Assembly: GCA_019261985.1 (NCBI GenBank)
Contig: JAFAQY010000025.1
Span: 1 to 43,713 of the forward strand
Origin: Bryobacterales bacterium
GTDB taxonomy: Bacteria > Acidobacteriota > Terriglobia > Bryobacterales > Bryobacteraceae
Direction: 5' to 3'
DNA length: 43,713 bases
Part shown: positions 16,383-23,498 of the stretch, one piece after another
How positions within the stretch are numbered: the first letter of the stretch is position 1
Layout of the letters: every line of letters begins with the position of its first letter
Position numbers and translations under genes: made by a program
Notes under the pieces: model-generated
Seen by the model: only the letters and a program-made list of their open reading frames with translations
What the model was told of the DNA's origin: nothing
Database searches by the model: none

Positions 16383-16455
16383 AAACTGAAAACTGAAAAC
16401 TGAAAACTGATAACTGATAACTGATAACTGATAACTGATAACTGATAACTGATAA
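16372..16455 (+). repeat. Heptameric tandem repeat array (CTGAAAA x5, CTGATAA x7)
   Basis: Twelve perfect 7-nt units: five CTGAAAA followed by seven CTGATAA, with degenerate units on both sides. It overlaps the end of the YggU-like gene and ends 19 nt (14 nt counting a partial CTGAC unit) before the GTG of the dipeptidase. A unit of 7 nt puts a TGA in every frame. The second array, at 39231-39286, has the related units CTGATAG/CTGAGAG in the same orientation relative to its gene. Confidence 0.95.
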
Positions 16456-16474
16456 CTGACAGCTACAATAGTAC

Positions 16475-17857
16475 GTGTCTCCCTCCACCACCGCCTTCGT
16501 TGAGCAAAATCGCGACCGGCTGCTCGAAGAACTGAAACAGTTTTTGCGCATCCCGAGCATTAGCGCGCAGCCCGCGCATGCCTCCGACGTCCGGCGCGCC
16601 GCCGAGTTCGTCGTTTCGAGTTTGCGCTCCGCGGGGCTGGAGAACGTACAGATTATCCCCACCGCGGGGCACCCCCTGGTCTACGCGGATTGGTTGCACG
16701 CGCCCGGAAAGCCGACCGTCCTGTGCTACGGGCACTATGACGTCCAGCCGCCCGATCCGCTGGATGAATGGATTTCACCGCCCTTCGAGCCGACCGTACG
16801 CAACGGCAATCTGTACGCCCGCGGCTCGGCGGATGATAAAGGCCAAGTCTATTCGCAGATCAAAGCCGTGGAAGCGCTGCGCGAGGTCAACGGCAAGCCT
16901 CCCGTGAATCTGAAATTCCTGATTGAGGGCGAAGAGGAGACTGGCGGCGAATCCATCGCTAAATATGTCGCCGACAATGCCTCAAAACTAAAAGCCGATG
17001 TAGCGTTAGTGTCCGATACCGAGCTATACGCGGAGGGCATTCCAACGTTGTGTATTGGACTTCGTGGGCTGATTTATACGGAGATCGAGGCACGCGGGCC
17101 GTCGCGAGATCTTCATTCCGGCATGTACGGCGGCGCGGCGCCGAATGCGATCTTCGGCTTGATCGAGCTGCTGGCAAAAATGAAGGACGCCAACGGTCAC
17201 ATCAATATCCCGGGGATGTACGACGACGTTCGCGCGCCCTCGCCCGAAGAGAAGCGTAGCTGGTCGATTTTACCTTTCGATGAACGCGAGTTCTTAAAGA
17301 ACGAAGTCGGCTCGAAGTGCCTTACCGGCGAGCCCGGCTTTTCGGTATTTGAGCGTACATGGGCTCGGCCCACGCTCGAAGTCCACGGGATCGCGGGAGG
17401 CTACACCGCGCCCGGCGCGAAGACGGTGATACCGGCAAAGGCGACCGCGAAGGTCAGCATGCGGATGGTTCCCGACCAGAAGCCGGAGAAGATTCTGGCT
17501 GCTTACAAGCAGTTCGTAAAAGAGAATACGCCCGCGGGCATTGAGACCGAAGTCCGCCTGCTGAGCGCGGGCCCGGCGATCATGGTGGATCCCAGTCACC
17601 CGGCCATCCGCATTGCCGCCAATGCCTTCTCCGAAATTCTCGGCCGCGAGACGGTTTTTATTCGCAGTGGTGGCTCGATTCCCATTGTGGGCGATTTCGC
17701 CAAACATCTCGGGATCCCGACCATCCTGATGGGTTTCGGCCTCCCCGACGATGGACTGCATTCACCCAACGAGAAGTACAAAATCGCGAACTACTACACA
17801 GGGATCATGACGATTGCCCACTTCCTGGAACAGTACGGAGAACAATACGGCAAATGA
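16475..17857 (+). CDS. M20 family dipeptidase/metallopeptidase
   Basis: A 460-residue cytoplasmic zinc peptidase of the M20 family (dipeptidase/CNDP type). Metal and catalytic positions are visible: GHYDVQP (H87, D89), ARGSADDKG (bridging D120), EGEEETGG (E153/E154 region, with the catalytic Glu), and HSPNEKY near the C-terminus. The central dimerisation domain begins near residue 200. It should cleave dipeptides or related amides. The start is a GTG at 16475; no ribosome binding site is seen because a heptamer repeat array occupies the expected place. Its 3' end overlaps the longest MurJ frame by 44 nt. Confidence 0.9.
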   Translation: MSPSTTAFVEQNRDRLLEELKQFLRIPSISAQPAHASDVRRAAEFVVSSLRSAGLENVQIIPTAGHPLVYADWLHAPGKPTVLCYGHYDVQPPDPLDEWISPPFEPTVRNGNLYARGSADDKGQVYSQIKAVEALREVNGKPPVNLKFLIEGEEETGGESIAKYVADNASKLKADVALVSDTELYAEGIPTLCIGLRGLIYTEIEARGPSRDLHSGMYGGAAPNAIFGLIELLAKMKDANGHINIPGMYDDVRAPSPEEKRSWSILPFDEREFLKNEVGSKCLTGEPGFSVFERTWARPTLEVHGIAGGYTAPGAKTVIPAKATAKVSMRMVPDQKPEKILAAYKQFVKENTPAGIETEVRLLSAGPAIMVDPSHPAIRIAANAFSEILGRETVFIRSGGSIPIVGDFAKHLGIPTILMGFGLPDDGLHSPNEKYKIANYYTGIMTIAHFLEQYGEQYGK

Positions 17858-19499
17858 GGTAAGCGCCGCGCCGCCCGCGCATACCGAACGCCTGGTGCGA
17901 TCCGCGGGCGTTGTTTCGCTTTCGGTTTTCGTTAGCCGTATCACGGGCCTTCTGCGCGAGAGCATCATGGCGCGCCTCTTCGGCGCGGGCTTGATCTATG
18001 ACGCGTTCATGCTGGGTTTCCGCATCCCCAACCTGACGCGCGATCTCTTCGCCGAAGGAGCGCTTTCCAGCGCCTTCGTCCCCACGTTTACCGACTATCT
18101 GACCACTCGAAGCAAAGAAGAAGCGGCGCGTTTGGCGAACCTTGTCGGGACGGCGTTGATCGTGATCGTCGGTGGGTTATGCGCCATCGGCATCGTCTTC
18201 GCGCCCGCGCTGGTGCATCTATTTGCGCCCGGATACGCCGCCGTTCCCGGAAAATTCGAGCTCGCCGTCACCATGACGCGCATCATGTTCCCGTTCCTGT
18301 TGCTGGTGGCGCTTGCGGCGCAAGCGATGGGCGTGTTGAATGCCTCGAACCGCTTTGGCGTGCCGGCGATGGCATCGACATTTTTTAACATCGGCTCGGT
18401 GGGTTTCGGAATTCTGCTCGGCTTCTGGTTGGGGCCGCCGCTTCATCTTTCGCGAATTGAGGGAATGGCGATCGGCGTTGTGCTGGGCGGCGCGCTCCAA
18501 CTGTGCTGGCAACTTCCGAGCTTGCATCGCCTCGGCTACCGCTTCTGGCCGGTTCTCGACTGGTCGGACTCAGGATTGATCCGCATCTTGCGTCTAATGA
18601 TTCCGGCAATCCTCGGTAATGCCGCCGTGCAGATAAACGTGCTCGTGAACACGAATTTCGCCTCCACGATCTTCGATCCACAACGCGGCTTCGATGGCCC
18701 GGTGAGCTGGCTGAGCTACGCGTTCCGTTTTATGCAGCTTCCGCTGGGGCTTTTCGGAGTAGCGATGGCGTCCGCGACGCTGCCGTCCATTTCACGAAGC
18801 GCGGCGCAAGGCAAGATGGACGAATTCCGCAGAACGCTCTCGCACTCGCTCGGGATGGTGTTCCTGCTGACGCTGCCCTCCTCGGTGGGCTTGGTGGTGC
18901 TTGGGAAATCTATCATCGGCGCTATCTACCAGGCCGGCCGTTTCCAGCTTTACGATACGCAGCAGACCGCGCTCGCGCTCTCCTATTACGCGATCGGATT
19001 GACGGGCTACGCCGCATTGAAGGTTTTGACTCCCGCTTTCTATGCGCTCGGCGATGCGCGCACTCCGATGCTGGTCAGCCTTGGCTCAATCGCTGTAAAC
19101 TTCGCCATGGCGACGACGATGATTCGCGTCGCGGGTCTGAGGCATGCGGGGCTCGCGCTGTCCACTTCGGCCGTAGCCTTGTTTGGGTTCGTCGTGTTGT
19201 TTGTAATTTTGCGAGCGCGCATCGGCGGCATTTACGGACGCGCCTTGTTGGCGCAAGTTGGGAAAATAGGCGCAGTTTCGGCCGCAATGGCCGCCGTGGT
19301 TGCCGTTTCGAGCCATTTCGTGGAACAAGCCGCGGGTGTTTCAAAGCTTGCTCGGCTGGCCGATTTAGCCATTTCAATTCCGTTGGGCTTGGTGGTTTAT
19401 TATGGCGGGTGCCGTTTGTTGGGCGTGAGCGATATCGACATGGCGGTGCGGGCATTCACCGCGCCGCTTCGCCGGCGGTTCAAAAATCGATCTCTTTGA
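17814..19499 (+). CDS. murJ: MurJ/MviN lipid II flippase
   Basis: A polytopic inner-membrane protein of up to 561 residues in the MOP exporter superfamily. It flips lipid II to the periplasmic side for peptidoglycan synthesis. The diagnostic N-terminal block is present: SLSVFVSRITGLLRESIMARLFGAG, YDAFMLGFRIPNLTRDLFAEGALSSAFVPTF. About 14 hydrophobic helices follow. The start is uncertain: TTG 17814 is the longest, overlapping the dipeptidase, and GTG 17895 gives a protein starting just before the first helix. Neither has a strong ribosome binding site. It is probably in an operon with the dipeptidase before it and the TPR gene 3 nt after. Confidence 0.93.
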   Translation: MPTSWNSTENNTANEVSAAPPAHTERLVRSAGVVSLSVFVSRITGLLRESIMARLFGAGLIYDAFMLGFRIPNLTRDLFAEGALSSAFVPTFTDYLTTRSKEEAARLANLVGTALIVIVGGLCAIGIVFAPALVHLFAPGYAAVPGKFELAVTMTRIMFPFLLLVALAAQAMGVLNASNRFGVPAMASTFFNIGSVGFGILLGFWLGPPLHLSRIEGMAIGVVLGGALQLCWQLPSLHRLGYRFWPVLDWSDSGLIRILRLMIPAILGNAAVQINVLVNTNFASTIFDPQRGFDGPVSWLSYAFRFMQLPLGLFGVAMASATLPSISRSAAQGKMDEFRRTLSHSLGMVFLLTLPSSVGLVVLGKSIIGAIYQAGRFQLYDTQQTALALSYYAIGLTGYAALKVLTPAFYALGDARTPMLVSLGSIAVNFAMATTMIRVAGLRHAGLALSTSAVALFGFVVLFVILRARIGGIYGRALLAQVGKIGAVSAAMAAVVAVSSHFVEQAAGVSKLARLADLAISIPLGLVVYYGGCRLLGVSDIDMAVRAFTAPLRRRFKNRSL

Positions 19500-19502
19500 G
19501 CA

Positions 19503-20651
19503 ATGAGGTGCTGGGTTTTATTTTTCGCTCTCCCTTGTGCCGCGCAGCCGCAGACCTCCGCCGCTTATGTGGAGCAAGCGGCGGCGCATCTACAAGCCGG
19601 CGAGATGCAGCTCGCGATCAATGCGTACTCGCGGGCTATCCGGTTGAGGCTCGATAACGACAAAGCCTGGGCCGGACGCGGCCGCGCATATTCTCAGCTC
19701 GGCCGTTATAGCTCTGCCATCGACGATTTCGATCAGGCGGTTCGATTGAATCCGGCGAACGTGGAGGTTTATGTGGATCGCGGCTATGCCTATGGGCGAT
19801 TGGGCGAATTCGCGAACGCTATTCAGGATTTCAACCGCGCTCTGAAAGCCGAACCCGGGGACGTGCGCGCCCTATCGTTACGCGGAACCGCTTACTCGGT
19901 GACGGGAGAGCAGCAATTGGGGTTTGAGGACCGGCAAGAGGTGCTCAGGCTGGCGCCAAACTGGGCGGAGGCGTATATCGCGCGCGGCAGCTCGTATCAC
20001 GAATTGGGTCAGCACGCGCAAGGCTTCGCCGATTACGACAAAGCCATCGATCTTGAACCGGATTTGGAAGCTGCGTGGATCGCGCGCGGGGCCGCGTACC
20101 TGGTGCTCGGGCAGTACCAGGAAGCCATTCGCGATCTCAATCACGCGCTGGAGTTGAAGCCCAGCGACGAGGGAGCCAAGGTCGCATTGGCGCAGGCGCA
20201 AGCAGCGGCGGCGCTGGCCCGTGCTCCGGTCGCGCAGCCCGCGGCGGAGCCGCCGAAACTCGAAGCACCGCCAGCACCGGCTCCCGTTGAGCCTGCGGCT
20301 CCGGCAGAGTCTGTTGCTACCGTACCGCCTTCCGCTCCCGCGCCGGTTCCTTCGACTCCATCGCCAGCGGCGCCCAAACCTTCGCGCGAATCCGCGCCAC
20401 TTCACAACCAGCGCGGCCGCGACCTCTTGACAGCCGCCCGATATCGGGATGCCATCGACGAACTCAATGCTGCAATTGCCGCGGACCCGAAATTCGCTAT
20501 GGCCTACAACGCCCGCGGCTTTGCGTTCTACATGCTCCGTGATTATTCAAACGCCATCGCCGATTTCGATAAAGCCATCGGCCTGAACCCGGGCTATAAA
20601 AACGCCATCGACAACCGCGCGGCCGCGGTCAAAGCGCAATCCACACGCTGA
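19503..20651 (+). CDS. Secreted or periplasmic TPR-repeat protein
   Basis: A 382-residue protein with a short signal-like N-terminus (MRCWVLFFALPCAAQPQ). About six TPR units cover residues 25-220, recognisable by W/Y-x-x-RG-x-A-Y and the closing AI-x-D-x-x-x-A-x-x-L-x-P pattern. A Pro/Ala/Glu linker of about 75 residues (around 235-300) follows, then two more TPR units at the C-terminus. TPR arrays bind partner proteins; the partner is unknown. The gene starts 3 nt after the MurJ stop, so the two are likely co-expressed and the protein may act at the cell envelope. It converges with the arabinofuranosidase gene, with 2 nt between the stops. Confidence 0.85.
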   Translation: MRCWVLFFALPCAAQPQTSAAYVEQAAAHLQAGEMQLAINAYSRAIRLRLDNDKAWAGRGRAYSQLGRYSSAIDDFDQAVRLNPANVEVYVDRGYAYGRLGEFANAIQDFNRALKAEPGDVRALSLRGTAYSVTGEQQLGFEDRQEVLRLAPNWAEAYIARGSSYHELGQHAQGFADYDKAIDLEPDLEAAWIARGAAYLVLGQYQEAIRDLNHALELKPSDEGAKVALAQAQAAAALARAPVAQPAAEPPKLEAPPAPAPVEPAAPAESVATVPPSAPAPVPSTPSPAAPKPSRESAPLHNQRGRDLLTAARYRDAIDELNAAIAADPKFAMAYNARGFAFYMLRDYSNAIADFDKAIGLNPGYKNAIDNRAAAVKAQSTR

Positions 20652-20653
20652 CA

Positions 20654-22213
20654 TTACGCCAGCGTCGCCTTTAGCATGGTGTAGGAATGGGGCGGGAAGC
20701 TGTAGCGTAACAAGCTCTTTTCCGCCTTTGTGGAACGCTGTACTGTCTTCACGGCCGTGGAGTCGAAGCTGTTTTCCGCTTTAATATCGCCGGCATTCAC
20801 TTCGGAAACCTCCACCGGACCCGAAAACTGCTTGTCCTCGAGCTCGATATCGGTTTCCACCGGCTGATCTCGATGCCGGTTGACGACGTTAATCACCAAT
20901 GTGCGGTCATCCAGCGCTGCCGAGGCGTCCAGATGCGGCACTTCGCCGAACGTGCGGTGGGGGTAGGTTGGACCTTTTACCAGCAGCTCCATCGCCTTCC
21001 CCTTTGTATTGTTCGCAAATAGCGCCAGCGGGTAATAAATCGTCTGCAAAAACATCCGTTTTTCATCCGTGAAAATCGGCGCGATCACATTCACCAGCTG
21101 TGCCATGTTGGCGATCTTGATAATGTGCGCATTGTTCACGAACGTGTTCAGGAACGTGGCCACCACAAGCGCGTCCTCCAGGTTGTAGCGCTCTTCCAGA
21201 ATGTTGCGTCCGCGCTGCGAGTTTCCGCGCGCGCGATACCACACGTTCCATTCGTCCCAGGCGATGTAGACCTTACGGCTCCGGGGTTGGCCGGACATCA
21301 CTCCGTTGATCACGCCTTCCGTGATCTTGATTCGCTCGTTTAACAGCAGCGAATCGGCAAGAAAATCTCCGAAATCGTTCGCTGTATTTCCGACATACAT
21401 GTGAAGCGACAGATAATCGGCGTGCGTTTTCAGGAAATCGAGCACCGTTCGATTCCAGCCGATCCAGTCGATGCCGTTTGTGTAATTAGACGAGCCTGCC
21501 GCAATGAGCTTTATATTCGGATCGGTCCACTTCATTAGCTTGGCGGCTTCCAGCGCGAACTTGCCGTAATCCTCCGCGCTCCGGTGTCCCATTTGCCAGG
21601 GGCCATCGATCTCATTGCCCAAACCCCAGTACGTCACCTTCCACGGATCGCCGCGGCCATTCTCTTTTCGCAGACGTGTCATCGCCGTATCCTGGGAGGA
21701 GTTCACGTACTCCACCCATTGCTGAGCCTCTTCCCAAGTCCCGGTGCCGAGGTTCGCGCAAATATACGGCTCCGTGCCGAGCATCTCGCAGTAGTTCAAG
21801 AATTCGTGCGTGCCGAAGCGGTTGCTTTCGACAGTGCCCCACGCCATCTCCAGCCGGGGAGGCCGCTTATCGCGAGGTCCGATGCCGTCCTTCCAATGGT
21901 AGTTGGACGAAAAGTTGCCGCCAGGCCAACGCAGGATAGACACGCCGAGTTTCTTCGCGGCATCCAAAACGTCGCGCCGATAACCGTTGGCGTCCGAAAG
22001 CGGAGAATTCTCCGCGAAGATTCCGCCCTCAATGCAGCGCCCGAGATGCTCGGCGAAATTGCCATAGATTTTCGGATCGATGTCATCGATCACGCGCTCG
22101 GTATCGATCTTGATATGCGCGCGCGGCGGCGCTTGCTGGCCGCGCAGAACCCAGGGCCCGGCGATCAATACCTTTGAAAAGGAGCGCCGGGAGAGGGCTG
22201 TAAGGTTCTTCAT
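20654..22213 (-). CDS. GH51 alpha-L-arabinofuranosidase with Tat-type signal
   Basis: A 519-residue glycoside hydrolase that should release terminal arabinofuranose from plant arabinans or arabinoxylans. The start ATG 22213 has a perfect GGAGG 7 nt upstream. The N-terminus (SRRSFSKVLIAG) looks like a twin-arginine signal, so it is probably exported folded. GH51 motifs are IYGNFAEHLGRCIEGG, LRWPGGNFSSNYHWKDGIGP, acid/base E201 in GLGNEIDG and nucleophile E321 in AWDEWNVWY. The 120-residue spacing fits the family. The C-terminal ~150 residues form the usual beta-sandwich. It is not clustered with other carbohydrate genes here. Confidence 0.93.
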   Translation of the reverse strand: MKNLTALSRRSFSKVLIAGPWVLRGQQAPPRAHIKIDTERVIDDIDPKIYGNFAEHLGRCIEGGIFAENSPLSDANGYRRDVLDAAKKLGVSILRWPGGNFSSNYHWKDGIGPRDKRPPRLEMAWGTVESNRFGTHEFLNYCEMLGTEPYICANLGTGTWEEAQQWVEYVNSSQDTAMTRLRKENGRGDPWKVTYWGLGNEIDGPWQMGHRSAEDYGKFALEAAKLMKWTDPNIKLIAAGSSNYTNGIDWIGWNRTVLDFLKTHADYLSLHMYVGNTANDFGDFLADSLLLNERIKITEGVINGVMSGQPRSRKVYIAWDEWNVWYRARGNSQRGRNILEERYNLEDALVVATFLNTFVNNAHIIKIANMAQLVNVIAPIFTDEKRMFLQTIYYPLALFANNTKGKAMELLVKGPTYPHRTFGEVPHLDASAALDDRTLVINVVNRHRDQPVETDIELEDKQFSGPVEVSEVNAGDIKAENSFDSTAVKTVQRSTKAEKSLLRYSFPPHSYTMLKATLA

Positions 22214-22298
22214 GCGTAGCCTCCTACTTGCAGATAGACATGGCCGCGAAAAGCTAGCCTCTGGGGATTGTTGCATAGACACGAGCTGTAGAACAATG

Positions 22299-22370
22299 GC
22301 AGAAGCTGCCGTACAGCCCACTGTGGGCAGCCGTCAGGTTATGGCGGGCTTTAGTCCGGGCCATGGCTGC
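22299..22370 (+). repeat. Degenerate REP-like repeat, subtype 1
   Basis: The left end GCAGAAGCTGCCGTACAG then CCCACTGTGGGCAG matches the left end of the copy at 27553 almost base for base. The right part (GGCGGGCTTTAGTCCGGGCC) is a diverged form of the usual GGCGGGCTTCAGCCCGCC hairpin. The right end is not well defined. Confidence 0.55.
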
Positions 22371-22381
22371 TATCCGAACCG

Positions 22382-22587
22382 GAGCGCCGCGACTTCTGGG
22401 AGATCTGTGAAGATCGCCGTCAAGTGCTCGATGATCCTGACTTCGTAGTTGCCAGTTTCTCGCTGGCACGAGGGTCGCCGATCCCACACTGGCTTATGGC
22501 ATCCTCGACCGGCTGGTCCACAATGCGCACCGCATCGAGGTGCGAGGCGACTCGATGCGAAGAAACGAAGCAAGATTGGAGCATTAA
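22382..22587 (+). pseudogene. Remnant of IS21-family istB (3' end)
   Basis: Read across frames, this stretch encodes a recognisable IstB C-terminus: ERRDFWEICEDR, then KCSMILTS[13 protein letters not shown], then [20 protein letters not shown] and EVRGDSMRR, ending in TAA. A TAG replaces the expected Gln codon of TSQLPV (22446-22448), and there are frame shifts near 22421 and 22474. IstB is the AAA+ ATPase helper of IS21 transposases. No istA, no 5' part of istB and no terminal repeats were found, so the insertion sequence is dead and mostly deleted. Confidence 0.82.
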
Positions 22588-22634
22588 ATTGATGAGTTGG
22601 CGACCCGTCGCGCACTGTTTGTTTCAGAGATAGC

Positions 22635-23393
22635 ATGGCTTATATGTGGAAGAGTGTAATCGGCGTCATTCTCGTAATGGTTTGCATCCACGCCCAGGCA
22701 CTTCAGGATCTATTGCTCCCGCAGGCGAGGCACATAACTGGCGTGGTTATCGATGCAGGAGGAAAACCAGTCGTCGACGCCCGTATCGACCACACCAATG
22801 ATCGCCAGCAGGGATACCAAACGGACTCGGAGGGCCGATTCGAATTGGATACAAGGGCACCGATCCTTATAGTCCGCAAAGCAGGGTTTCGAAGTGAGTT
22901 AGTACGGACACAAGAGGCGACGGGGTCAACAGTCATCCTTCAGAAGCTGAGTGAAAACCGAGGCTTCCCAACCTGCTCAAACAGCGGACAGTATGACGGT
23001 ATCGATGGATGGGGAGCGTCGTTTCAGTTTCCGAGAATCCTACGTGTAAAAGCGAGTCGCCCTGCCCAGGATGCTGACTACGGAGCGCGAAATTACTACG
23101 TCGAAACTAAACAGGGGCCAAAGGGAATCACGCATGGCAGTGGACCACTCTGGAGCTTCGGGACGCCATCGGATCAAGACGTATGGCGGTCCGTGAAATA
23201 CGAGGAGGCCACTTACGATGTCCAAGGCCAAATGATCATTGATGCACGAGGCCAATTGCCAAACGGTAACCGGTGGCGGAGCCTCGGCAAGTTTGGCGAA
23301 TCCGCCTCATATTCCAACATAGACGAGACAACAGCCAAGATCCTCGATCAGTTTCTCGATGGCGCTTGCCTAAAGTCCACACCGCGCCGATAA
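22635..23393 (+). CDS. Secreted protein with carboxypeptidase-regulatory-like domain
   Basis: A 252-residue protein with a signal peptide (SVIGVILVMVCIHAQA). Residues ~32-100 form a short beta-sandwich of the carboxypeptidase-regulatory type (ITGVVIDAGGKPVVDARIDH, YQTDSEGRFELDT). The C-terminal 150 residues are not recognised. They contain two cysteines (about residues 113 and 246) that might pair, and many aromatic residues. Codon choice is slightly less G+C-rich than the neighbours, and a decayed IS remnant lies just upstream, so the gene may have come in by transfer; this is inference. The ribosome binding site is weak. Confidence 0.6.
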   Translation: MAYMWKSVIGVILVMVCIHAQALQDLLLPQARHITGVVIDAGGKPVVDARIDHTNDRQQGYQTDSEGRFELDTRAPILIVRKAGFRSELVRTQEATGSTVILQKLSENRGFPTCSNSGQYDGIDGWGASFQFPRILRVKASRPAQDADYGARNYYVETKQGPKGITHGSGPLWSFGTPSDQDVWRSVKYEEATYDVQGQMIIDARGQLPNGNRWRSLGKFGESASYSNIDETTAKILDQFLDGACLKSTPRR

Positions 23394-23498
23394 CCGTTTC
23401 GCTGGGGATCGGTCACGCGAAGTTCCGCGAGGCGAGCAGAAATCCCGCGCGTAACCTTTGGCGCGTAGCGAAGTAACCTACCTGCGAGGTACGCCGGC

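Larger units (their letters stand above)
22214..22634. other. 421-nt intergenic region with decayed mobile sequences
   Basis: This divergent gap holds a degenerate copy of the palindromic repeat (about 22299-22370) followed by the decayed 3' end of an IS21-type istB gene (22382-22587). The remainder next to each gene shows no clear promoter. The region looks like a site that has taken up and lost mobile DNA. Confidence 0.6.

Noticed and set aside
16372-16455. Possible CRISPR array
   Set aside because: Units of 7 nt follow each other without spacers.
22080-22448. Plus-strand frame of 122 codons overlapping the arabinofuranosidase start
   Set aside because: It spans the antisense of a clear gene, a degenerate repeat and part of the istB remnant in the wrong frame.
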